Source: SZAS-103 sp964640525
GTDB lineage: Bacteria; Pseudomonadota; Gammaproteobacteria; Xanthomonadales; Xanthomonadaceae
DNA length: 64,000 nucleotides
Direction: 5' to 3'
Assembly (NCBI GenBank): GCA_964640525.1
Contig: CAZXGS010000009.1
Coordinates: forward strand, 1 to 64,000
The position numbers were made by a program, and so were the translations under genes. Below, piece after piece: positions 40,404-48,344 of this stretch (position 1 is the first letter of the stretch; every line of letters starts with the position of its first letter). The notes beneath the pieces were generated by a model. The model saw only the letters and a list, made by a program, of their open reading frames with translations. It did not search any database and was not told the DNA's origin.

Positions 40404-43400
40404 CTAGGCGGAGGAGGGTGACGCCCCGTTCCAGGGTTTCTCCAGCCGCACAGCGACCTCGCTGACGCCGGGCGCGGCCCGCAGCTTGCCAAGCAATTGC
40501 GGATCCGCGCGCACCGCTTGCGCGCCGATGAAGTCGAGCGCGCCGCTGGCGGTCCCGGTGCGCAAGCGCATGCGCAGCGGCGTGCTGCCGGGGCGATGCA
40601 GCGCCAGGAGTTTTTCGACGCGCTCGAGCGCGTCCGGTTCGCGCAGATCGATTTCCAGCGACAGCCGACGCGCCTGCTGCGCGCACAGTTGCAGATAGTC
40701 CCAGACGCGATTGGCGCGCAACGAGAAGCCGCCACTGAATTCGTCCTCGCGCAGTCCGCCCTCGACCAGCAGGATGCGGCCGCGGCCGAGCATCGCCGCG
40801 TAGTCGTTGAACGCCTCGCGGAAGAAGGCGACTTCGATCTGCCCGTGGCCGTCCTCGAACTGCGCGAAAGCCTGGCTGTCGCCACGTCGGCGCACCAGGC
40901 CGACCATGCCGGCGAGCACCACCTGCGCCTCGCCGCGACGGTCACGCCCGGCGCGCCAGAGGCGGTCGAGGTCGCCCAGGGTGGCGCTGTCGGTCAGCGC
41001 CGCCAGCTCGGCACGATGCGGGTCCAGCGGATGCCCGGACAGGTAATGGCCAAGGGTGGCGAATTCGCCGGCCAGTTTGGCCTCCAAGGGTCCGTCGTGG
41101 ACTTCCGGCAGGACGATATGCGGGCTTGCCGATGGCGTACCTTGGGCGAACGCCCCGAACAGCGAGGCCTGCCCGGCCTCCTGCTCGCGCGCGCACTGCT
41201 CGGCTGCCTTGAGCGCCTCGGGCAATTGCAGCAACAGGGTAGGGCGGTTCTTCGCCAGCCCGTCCATCGCCCCGGCGTTGATCAGCGCCTCCAGCGTGCG
41301 CTTGTTCATGCCCGCGGCATCCACGCGGGTACAGAAATCGAGCAGGTCGCGGTACGGTCCGCCCTGTTCGCGCGAACGCACGATCGCCTCGCAGGCCCCG
41401 CGTCCGACGCCCTTCACCGCCCCCAGGCCATACCGGATCCGGTTTTCGGGCAGCGCCTCGAAATGGAACCGCGAGTCGTTGACGTGCGGCGACAGGATCG
41501 TCAGCCCGATCGCGCGCGCATCCTGCAGCAAGCCGACCAGCTTGTCGGTGCTGTCCATGTCCGCCGACAGCGTGGCGGCCATGAACTGCGCCGGGTAATG
41601 CACCTTCAGCCACGCAGTCTGGTAGGCGACCAGCGAATACGCGGCGGCGTGCGACTTGTTGAAGCCGTAACCGGCGAATTTCTCCATCAGGTCGAAGATT
41701 TCGTCGGCCTTGCGCTCGTCCAGGCCGTTCCTGCCTGCGCCCTCGCGAAAGATCGCACGGTGCCTGGCCATCTCGGCGACGATCTTCTTGCCCATCGCCC
41801 GGCGCAGCAGGTCGGCGCCGCCGAGCGAATAACCGCCGACGATCTGCGCCATCTGCATGACCTGTTCCTGGTAGACCATGATGCCGTAGGTCTCGCGCAG
41901 GACGGGCTCGACCCGCGGGTCGGCGTACTCGATGGTCTCCTTGCCGTGCTTGCGTGCGCAGAAGCTCGGGATCAGCTCCATCGGGCCGGGCCGGAACAGC
42001 GCGTTCAGCGCCACCAGGTCGCCGAAGCGGTCGGGCTGCGCCTCGCGCAGCAACTGCTGCATGCCGCGGGATTCGAACTGGAAGATCGCCACCGTGCGCG
42101 CCTGCCGGAACAGATCGAACACCGCTGGGTCGTCGAGCGGCAACTGGGTGATGTCCAGCGCTGCCTCGCCGGTGCTCGCGCGCTGCGCATTGATGGCCTT
42201 GAGCGCCCAGTCGATGATGGTGAGCGTGCGCAGGCCGAGGAAGTCGAACTTGACCAGCCCGACCGCCTCGATGTCGTCCTTGTCGAACTGGGTCACCGCG
42301 CCGCGGCCGCCTTCTTCGGCAAACAGCGCGGCGAAGTCGGTCAGCGGGCTGGGCGCGATCACCACGCCGCCGGCGTGCTTGCCGGCGTTGCGCACCAGGT
42401 CCTCGATCTTCACCGCAAGGTTCACGAGGTCGCGCACTTCCTCGTCGGTCTCGTAGGCCTGCCTGAACTCGCCGACGCTGCGTTCCGGGTCCTTCTTCGC
42501 CGCCTCGCTGCGGCCAAGCGCGTCGTCCAGCGACAGCGGGTCGGCCGGGCGCAGCGGGATCATCTTGGCGATGCGATCGATCTGTCCGTGAGGCATGCCG
42601 AGCACGCGCCCGGCGTCGCGCAACACCGCCTTGGCCGCCATCGTGCCGTAGGTGATGATCTGGCTGACGCGGTCATGGCCGTACTTGCGGGCGACGTAGT
42701 CGATCACCTCGTCGCGGCGCTCCATGCAGAAGTCGATGTCGAAGTCCGGCATCGACACCCGCTCGGGATTGAGGAAGCGCTCGAACAGCAGCTCGTAGCG
42801 CAGCGGGTCCAGGTCGGTGATGCCCAGCGCGTAGGCGACCAGCGAGCCGGCGCCCGAGCCGCGCCCCGGGCCGACGGGGATGTCGTTGGACTTGGCCCAG
42901 TTGATGAAGTCGGCCACGATCAGGAAGTAGCCGGGGAAGTCCATCGTGACGATGACGTCCAGTTCCAGCGCCAGCCGTTGCATGTAGTCCTGCTCGGACT
43001 TGTCCTCCGCCGGCGGGTGCTTGCGCAGGCGTTCGAGCAGGCCGTCGTGGCTCTGCTTGCGCAGCCAGGACTCGACGGTCTGGTCGGAGGGCACCGGGAA
43101 GGCCGGCAGGTAGTTCCTGCCGAACTCCAGCTCGATGGTGCAGCGGCGGGCCAGTTCGACGGAGTTCTCCAGCGCCTCGGGCAGGTCGGCGAACAGCGTG
43201 CACATCGCGTCCTCGGGCTTGAGGTACTGCTCGGCGCTGTACTCGTGCGGGCGACGCGGATCGTGCAAGACGTAGCCGCCGGCGATGCACACCCGCGCCT
43301 CGTGGGCCTCGAAGTCGTCGGCGTCGAGGAAGCGCACGTCGTTGCTGGCGACCAGCGGCAGATCACGGCGTCCGGCCAGTTCCAGCGCCGCAGCGTTGAA

Positions 43401-43967
43401 GGCGTCCTCCCGCGCGCGGCCGGTGCGGGTGAGTTCCAGGTACAGGCGCGCGTCGAAGTGGCGCTGCAGGTCGGACAGCGCGTGTTCGGCGGCATCCAGG
43501 TTGCCCTCGCAGGCCAGTTTGCCGGCAAGGCTTTCGCGCCCGGCCAGCACGATCAGATCCGCCGCTTCCGCGCGCAGCCACTCCGGGCGGATCGCGACGT
43601 GATCGCCATGGTGGCCTTCCAGGTACGCACGCGAGATCAACCGCGACAGGCCCAGATAGCCCTTGCGGTTGCGGCACAGCAGGGTCAGCCGCGAGACTTC
43701 GCCGTCCTCGGCCACCAGCACATCGGCGCCTGCGATCGGCTTGATGCCCATCTTCTCGGCGGCGCGGTAGAACTTGACCAGTCCGAAGACATTGGACAGG
43801 TCGGTCAGCGCCAGCGCCGGCAAACGCAACTCCACCGCGCGGCTGACCAGGTTCGGGCGCGTGGCCTTGGCCGGGTTGCCGTACTCGGGCTTTTCCGGCA
43901 GGCGCGCGGTGGAATCGCGCAGCGAGTACTCGCTGTGGACGTGGAGGTGGACGAAGCGCGGGGGCAT
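40404..43967 (-). CDS. dnaE: DNA polymerase III alpha subunit
   Basis: A 1187-residue replicative polymerase. PHP domain at the N-terminus (FVHLHVHSEYSLRDS), C-family polymerase palm with catalytic D408 and D410 in PDFDIDFC, fingers (GPGRGSGAGSLVAYALGI near 366-383), helix-hairpin-helix region (GVGRGACEAI) and a C-terminal OB fold (about 990-1070) plus tau-binding tail. Length agrees with E. coli DnaE (1160). It starts 27 nt after rnhB, the end of the lipid A/cell-envelope block, as in other gammaproteobacteria. Confidence 0.98.
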   Translation of the reverse strand: MPPRFVHLHVHSEYSLRDSTARLPEKPEYGNPAKATRPNLVSRAVELRLPALALTDLSNVFGLVKFYRAAEKMGIKPIAGADVLVAEDGEVSRLTLLCRNRKGYLGLSRLISRAYLEGHHGDHVAIRPEWLRAEAADLIVLAGRESLAGKLACEGNLDAAEHALSDLQRHFDARLYLELTRTGRAREDAFNAAALELAGRRDLPLVASNDVRFLDADDFEAHEARVCIAGGYVLHDPRRPHEYSAEQYLKPEDAMCTLFADLPEALENSVELARRCTIELEFGRNYLPAFPVPSDQTVESWLRKQSHDGLLERLRKHPPAEDKSEQDYMQRLALELDVIVTMDFPGYFLIVADFINWAKSNDIPVGPGRGSGAGSLVAYALGITDLDPLRYELLFERFLNPERVSMPDFDIDFCMERRDEVIDYVARKYGHDRVSQIITYGTMAAKAVLRDAGRVLGMPHGQIDRIAKMIPLRPADPLSLDDALGRSEAAKKDPERSVGEFRQAYETDEEVRDLVNLAVKIEDLVRNAGKHAGGVVIAPSPLTDFAALFAEEGGRGAVTQFDKDDIEAVGLVKFDFLGLRTLTIIDWALKAINAQRASTGEAALDITQLPLDDPAVFDLFRQARTVAIFQFESRGMQQLLREAQPDRFGDLVALNALFRPGPMELIPSFCARKHGKETIEYADPRVEPVLRETYGIMVYQEQVMQMAQIVGGYSLGGADLLRRAMGKKIVAEMARHRAIFREGAGRNGLDERKADEIFDLMEKFAGYGFNKSHAAAYSLVAYQTAWLKVHYPAQFMAATLSADMDSTDKLVGLLQDARAIGLTILSPHVNDSRFHFEALPENRIRYGLGAVKGVGRGACEAIVRSREQGGPYRDLLDFCTRVDAAGMNKRTLEALINAGAMDGLAKNRPTLLLQLPEALKAAEQCAREQEAGQASLFGAFAQGTPSASPHIVLPEVHDGPLEAKLAGEFATLGHYLSGHPLDPHRAELAALTDSATLGDLDRLWRAGRDRRGEAQVVLAGMVGLVRRRGDSQAFAQFEDGHGQIEVAFFREAFNDYAAMLGRGRILLVEGGLREDEFSGGFSLRANRVWDYLQLCAQQARRLSLEIDLREPDALERVEKLLALHRPGSTPLRMRLRTGTASGALDFIGAQAVRADPQLLGKLRAAPGVSEVAVRLEKPWNGASPSSA

Positions 43968-43994
43968 GCAGAAAAGCCGGTCGATCCGCTCAGG

Positions 43995-44639
43995 TTATCC
44001 GCGCGGCGTGGGCGCAACAAGGCTTGACGGGCCGAAGTCGAACTCGGCATTGGCGTTGAGCGCTTCGAGGACCGGCCCGAAGCTGCGCCGATGTGCGGGG
44101 CAGGGGCCGCGCTCGCGGAGCACCGCCAGGTGCTCAGGGGTCGGGTAGCCCTTGTGGATCGCGAAACCGTAGCCGGGGTACTGCTCGTCGAGCGCGACCA
44201 TCAGGCGGTCGCGGTGGACCTTGGCCAGGATCGAGGCAGCGCCGATCGCGCGGACCCTGGCATCGCCATGCACGATCGCCTGCGCGGGGCAGGTCAGGTG
44301 TGGCGGCACGCGGTTGCCGTCGATCAGTGCCAGTTCGGGCGCCACGCCCAGGGCAGTGATCGCGCGGCGCATGCCTTCCATCGTCGCATGGAAGATGTTG
44401 ATGCGGTCGATCAACAGGGTGTCCAGCGTGATCACCGCGTGGGCGAGGCACTTGGCGCGGATCTGCGGTTCCAGTGCTTCGCGGCGCGGCGCGGAGATCG
44501 CCTTGGAATCGCTGATCCCGCGCAGGCGCCGGCGCGGATCCAGGATCACTGCAGCGACCACCAGCGGGCCGGCCAGCGGTCCGCGGCCGGCTTCGTCGAC
44601 GCCTGCGATCAGGCGGCCGGCGATCGGGGGCAGCTTCAT
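43995..44639 (-). CDS. rnhB: Ribonuclease HII
   Basis: A 214-residue nuclease that nicks RNA in RNA-DNA hybrids and removes single ribonucleotides. Active-site D15 and E16 in IAGVDEAGRGPLAGPLV, ISDSKAI, and HGDARVRAIGAASILAKVHRD with the later catalytic aspartate. ATG 44639 overlaps the lpxB stop (ATGA), so it is coupled to lpxB. Confidence 0.96.
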   Translation of the reverse strand: MKLPPIAGRLIAGVDEAGRGPLAGPLVVAAVILDPRRRLRGISDSKAISAPRREALEPQIRAKCLAHAVITLDTLLIDRINIFHATMEGMRRAITALGVAPELALIDGNRVPPHLTCPAQAIVHGDARVRAIGAASILAKVHRDRLMVALDEQYPGYGFAIHKGYPTPEHLAVLRERGPCPAHRRSFGPVLEALNANAEFDFGPSSLVAPTPRG

Positions 44640-46030
44640 GTGCGGGCCTGCGCGAGCAATTCGTCCACCGCAGCGGCCGCGAGGGGCGAGGCGTTGCGAT
44701 GCAACTGCGCGTGCAGTTGCGCAAAGCGGGCCAGGACTGCGTGCATGCGCTCCGGCTGGTCGAGCCAGGCCAGCACGGCCGAGGCCAGCGCCGGCGGAGT
44801 ACAGGCGTCCTGCATCAGTTCGGGCACGAGTGTGGCATCGGTGAGGGCGGGAAACTGCACGTGCTGTGCGGGCGACATCGGCAGTGCGGAATGCAGGACG
44901 TTGGGAAGGCTGTAGTGGCCGATCCTGAGCAGCCGCAAACCACGCACGATGGCCTGGGTGGAACGGGCGACGCGATAGGCCACCACCATCGGCCGCTTGG
45001 CCAGCATCGCCTCCAGTGCTGCCGTGCCGGAGGCGAGCAGGACGACGTCGGCGGCGACCAGCGCGTCGTGGGCGCGGCCGTCCACCAGTTGCATGGCCGT
45101 GCGCAGGTTGGCGCCGTTCGGTTCGGCGGCCACGCTGGCGAGCTGCTGCATGAACAACGCGCGGCAGGCGGCATTGGCCATCGGCGCCACGAATCGCAGC
45201 TTCGGGCGCTCGGCGAGCAGTAGCGCGCATGCCCGCAGGAAGTCGCGGCCAAGGCGCTTGATCTCGCCCAGCCGGCTGCCCGGCAACACCGCCACCAAGG
45301 TGCCCGCAGCCGGCAGTGCCAGCGCATGGCGTGCGGCATCGCGATCGGGCTGCATGGGGAACGCATCGGCCAGCGGGTGGCCGACGAAACGTGCATCCAC
45401 GCCGTGCCGGGCGTAGATCGCCGGCTCCATCGGAAACAGACACAGCACGGTATCGGCGCTGCGGCCGATCTTCGCGGCGCGCTTTTCCCGCCATGCCCAC
45501 ACCGACGGACTGACGTAGTGCACGGTGCGCACACCGGCCACCTTGAGTGCGCGCTCCAGCCCGAGGTTGAAGTCCGGGGCATCGATCCCGATGAAGACGT
45601 CGGGTTGCCACGCCAGCAGGCGTCGGCGCAGGCTGCGGCGCAGCTTCAGCAGGCGTGGCAGATGGCGTGCCACCTCGGCCAGCCCCATGACCGCCAGTTC
45701 GCTGCAGTCGTGCCATGTGTCCATTCCGGCCGCGCGCATCCCCGCACCGCCGACGCCAACGATCGATGCTGCCGGATGCCGGCGTTTCAGCTCCGCGATC
45801 AGCCCGGCACCGAGTTGGTCGCCGGAGGCCTCGCCGGCGACGATCGCGAGGCGGGGAGGCCGCTGCAGCGAACGGCCGTCACTCGGCAATCGAGATTCGG
45901 CAAGCGTTGTGGCGTGCAGCGTGGATGATGGCTCGCGAACCGCAGCGGCGCCGGCTTGCCCGGATTCCTCGGATGACCGCCTTGGCGCATCCGATGGCGG
46001 ACTGTCAGCGTCGGGTTCTTCACCATTCAC
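44636..46030 (-). CDS. lpxB: Lipid-A-disaccharide synthase
   Basis: The conserved GT19 domain begins around residue 58 (RLAIVAGEASGDQLGAGL) and includes GVGGAGMRAAG, MGLAEVARHLP, GIDAPDFNLGLE and YVSPSVWAWREKR. It joins UDP-2,3-diacylglucosamine to lipid X at the inner face of the membrane. The reading frame from GTG 46030 adds about 57 low-complexity residues absent from E. coli LpxB, and that start lies inside a heptad repeat array; no strong alternative start is visible (a TTG in SRLPSDGRS is possible). The true N-terminus is therefore uncertain. Confidence 0.9.
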   Translation of the reverse strand: MNGEEPDADSPPSDAPRRSSEESGQAGAAAVREPSSTLHATTLAESRLPSDGRSLQRPPRLAIVAGEASGDQLGAGLIAELKRRHPAASIVGVGGAGMRAAGMDTWHDCSELAVMGLAEVARHLPRLLKLRRSLRRRLLAWQPDVFIGIDAPDFNLGLERALKVAGVRTVHYVSPSVWAWREKRAAKIGRSADTVLCLFPMEPAIYARHGVDARFVGHPLADAFPMQPDRDAARHALALPAAGTLVAVLPGSRLGEIKRLGRDFLRACALLLAERPKLRFVAPMANAACRALFMQQLASVAAEPNGANLRTAMQLVDGRAHDALVAADVVLLASGTAALEAMLAKRPMVVAYRVARSTQAIVRGLRLLRIGHYSLPNVLHSALPMSPAQHVQFPALTDATLVPELMQDACTPPALASAVLAWLDQPERMHAVLARFAQLHAQLHRNASPLAAAAVDELLAQART

Positions 46031-46054
46031 GGTTCACGACCCACGGCTTCACCT
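46013..46054. repeat. Tandem heptad array, 6 units (GTGAANN class)
   Basis: Units GGTTCTT, CACCATT, CACGGTT, CACGACC, CACGGCT, TCACCTC; on the minus strand this reads GTGGGTC, GTGAACC, GTGAATG, GTGAAGA. It spans the lpxA stop and the assigned lpxB start. Confidence 0.6.
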
Positions 46055-46822
46055 CAGCAACGCCCTCTCGCTGCGCCCGATGAAGTCCAGCATCTGGCGC
46101 ACGTCCACTTCGTGGGCGTACTGGTCGGCGAGTTTCTCGCGCGCCTCGGCCAGCGACTTGCCGGAAACGTACAGGGCGCGATAAGCGCGCTTGATGGCGG
46201 CGATGCGGTCGGGGTCGAAGCCGTGGCGGCGCAGTCCCTCGGAGTTGATGCCGCGCGGCTTGGCGTAGCTGCCGGCGACCATCACGAACGGCGGCACGTC
46301 GGCATTGACCAGGCTGCCCATGCCGATGAAGGCGTAGTCGCCGACCTTGCAGAACTGGTGGATGCCGGAGAAGCCGCCGAGGATCACGTAGTCGCCGATC
46401 TCGACGTGGCCGGCGAGGGTGGCGTTGTTGGCGAACACCGTCTGGTTGCCGACCTGGCAGTCATGGGCGATGTGCACGTAGGCCATGATCCAGTTGTCGT
46501 CGCCGATCCGGGTGACGCTGCCGCCGTCGGCGGTGCCGCGGTTGATGGTGCAGAACTCGCGGATGGTGTTGCGCTGGCCGATGACGAGTTCGCTGCGCTC
46601 GCCGCGGTACTTCTTGTCCTGCGGATCGCCACCGATCGCGGCGTGGGCGTGGATGACGGTGTCGGCGCCGATCCGGGTCGGCCCGTGGATGGTGACGTGG
46701 CTGCCAATCCGGCAGCCGCCGTCGATGACCACGTCGGCGCCGACCACCGCGTAGGCGTCGATGCGCGCGTCGGTGGCGATGCGTGCGCCAGGATCGACGA
46801 TCGCGGTGGGATGGATGGCCAC
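46049..46822 (-). CDS. lpxA: UDP-N-acetylglucosamine acyltransferase
   Basis: A 257-residue left-handed beta-helix acyltransferase for the first step of lipid A synthesis. Hexapeptide repeats run from IHPTAIVDPGARIATDARID to about residue 190; the catalytic His lies in GGFSGIHQFCKVGDYAFIGMG; a helical C-terminal domain follows. It starts with GTG. Together with fabZ and lpxD upstream and lpxB downstream it forms the standard lipid A cluster. Confidence 0.97.
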   Translation of the reverse strand: MAIHPTAIVDPGARIATDARIDAYAVVGADVVIDGGCRIGSHVTIHGPTRIGADTVIHAHAAIGGDPQDKKYRGERSELVIGQRNTIREFCTINRGTADGGSVTRIGDDNWIMAYVHIAHDCQVGNQTVFANNATLAGHVEIGDYVILGGFSGIHQFCKVGDYAFIGMGSLVNADVPPFVMVAGSYAKPRGINSEGLRRHGFDPDRIAAIKRAYRALYVSGKSLAEAREKLADQYAHEVDVRQMLDFIGRSERALLR

Positions 46823-46832
46823 GGTCAGTCCG

Positions 46833-47297
46833 TCAGGCCTTGCGCGCGCACAGGATGTCGGCGCTGGCCACGTCCCTGTCGTCCACCAGCGCGCGGCAGG
46901 CGAACAGGCCCATGTTGCGCAGGTTGCGCTTGAGCTGCACCTCGAACACCAATTGGTCGCCCGGGGTCACCACCTGGCTGAAGCGGGCGTTGTCCACCTT
47001 GACCAGGTAGAACACCTGCTGCCCGTGCGCGTCCTGGCGTGGCGGGGAGGAAAGCTGGGTGAGCAGGCCGGCGGCCTGCGCCATCGCCTCGATGATCATC
47101 ACCCCGGGCATCACCGGGTGGCCGGGGAAGTGGCCCTGGAAATAGGGTTCGTTGAAGGTGACGTTCTTGATCGCGCGCAACGACACGCCGGGCTCGAAGG
47201 CCAGCACGCGATCGACCAGCAGGAACGGGTAGCGATGCGGCAGCATCGCCATGATGTCCTCGACAGTGCGGGTTTGGGCGGCGGAAAGCTCGTTCAT
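46833..47297 (-). CDS. fabZ: (3R)-hydroxyacyl-ACP dehydratase FabZ
   Basis: A 154-residue hot-dog-fold dehydratase of fatty acid synthesis. LPHRYPFLLVDRVL and the active-site helix FPGHPVMPGVMIIEAMAQAAG with catalytic His and Glu are present. ATG 47297 overlaps the lpxD stop (ATGA); lpxA follows after 10 nt. The clustering balances hydroxyacyl-ACP use between phospholipid and lipid A. Confidence 0.97.
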   Translation of the reverse strand: MNELSAAQTRTVEDIMAMLPHRYPFLLVDRVLAFEPGVSLRAIKNVTFNEPYFQGHFPGHPVMPGVMIIEAMAQAAGLLTQLSSPPRQDAHGQQVFYLVKVDNARFSQVVTPGDQLVFEVQLKRNLRNMGLFACRALVDDRDVASADILCARKA

Positions 47298-48316
47298 CGG
47301 TTCGAATCCTTGCTCAGCGCGTCCAGACGGCGGGCAAGCTCGTCCAGTCGCTTGAAACGGGTGGCATTGCGACGCCAGTCGCGGTGATCCTGGAGCAGCG
47401 TGCCGGAAGCATACTCGCCCGGCTCGGTGATCGACTGCAGCACCACGCCGGCGGCGTGCACCACGACGTTGTCGCAGATCTCGATGTGGCCGTTGATGCC
47501 CACCGCACCGGCGATCATGCAGTTGCGGCCGATCTTCGTCGAGCCTGCCACGCCGACGCAGCCTGCCATGGCGGTGTGGGCGCCGATGCGGACGTTGTGC
47601 GCAATCTGGATCTGGTTGTCCAGCCGCACATCCTCCTCCAGCACGGTGTCTTCCAGTGCGCCGCGGTCGATGGTGGTGTTGGCGCCGATTTCGCAGTCGT
47701 CGCCCACCACCACGCCGCCAGTCTGCGGCACCTTGATCCAGTGGTCGCCGTCACGGGCGAGGCCGAAACCGTCGGCACCGAGCACGGCGCCGGGATGGAT
47801 CAGCACCCGTCGGCCCAGGCGCACCCGCGTCACCAGGGTCACCCGCGCGACCAGTTCGGAGTCGGCGCCGACGTGACAATCCTCGCCGATCACGCTGCCC
47901 GAACCGATGATGGCGCCGGCCTCGACCACGCTGCGCGCGCCGATGCTGGTGAACGCGCCGATGTGCGTGCTCGGATCGATGCGCGCGCTCGGGTCGATGG
48001 CCGCGCTGGGGTGGATGCCCGCCTCAGGCCGGTGGCGCGGAGCGAACAACGCGGCGATCCTGGCAAAGGCGAGGTACGGATCGGTGGCGATCAGGCAGGG
48101 GCAGGGTGCGCCGTCGGCATCGCCATGGCGCAGTACCACGGCGCTGGCGCGGGTCTGCGCGAGTTCGCCGCGGTAGCGCGGATTGGCCAGGAACGCCAGT
48201 TCACCCGCACCGGCGCGGGCGAGCGTGGACACGCCGCGGAGGATGGTGTCGCCGGCCCCGCGCAGACCCAGGCCGAATCGATCGGCCAGCTCTGCCAGGG
48301 TGTGCGCGTTCGCCAT
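47294..48316 (-). CDS. lpxD: UDP-3-O-acylglucosamine N-acyltransferase
   Basis: A 340-residue enzyme for the third step of lipid A synthesis. N-terminal uridine-binding domain (LAELADRFGLGLRGAGD; RASAVVLRHGDADG), a hexapeptide beta-helix (HPSAAIDPSARIDPSTHIG onward), the catalytic region QIQIAHNVRIGAHTAMAGC, and a C-terminal helix. ATG 48316 fits the family length. bamA ends 28 nt upstream; no skp/ompH gene lies between them. Confidence 0.97.
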   Translation of the reverse strand: MANAHTLAELADRFGLGLRGAGDTILRGVSTLARAGAGELAFLANPRYRGELAQTRASAVVLRHGDADGAPCPCLIATDPYLAFARIAALFAPRHRPEAGIHPSAAIDPSARIDPSTHIGAFTSIGARSVVEAGAIIGSGSVIGEDCHVGADSELVARVTLVTRVRLGRRVLIHPGAVLGADGFGLARDGDHWIKVPQTGGVVVGDDCEIGANTTIDRGALEDTVLEEDVRLDNQIQIAHNVRIGAHTAMAGCVGVAGSTKIGRNCMIAGAVGINGHIEICDNVVVHAAGVVLQSITEPGEYASGTLLQDHRDWRRNATRFKRLDELARRLDALSKDSNR

Positions 48317-48344
48317 CACCGGATCTGTCCCTGTCCGGACGCGA

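Noticed and set aside
40497..44027. Plus-strand frame covering dnaE
   Set aside because: Exact mirror of the dnaE coding region; no motif, no start signal.
46031..46048. Frameshift suspected between lpxA and lpxB
   Set aside because: Both genes are intact from motif to stop; only the lpxB start is ambiguous.
47298..47312. GGTTCGAATCC, resembling a tRNA T-loop
   Set aside because: It overlaps the fabZ start and the lpxD C-terminal codons, and no acceptor, D or anticodon stems can be drawn around it.
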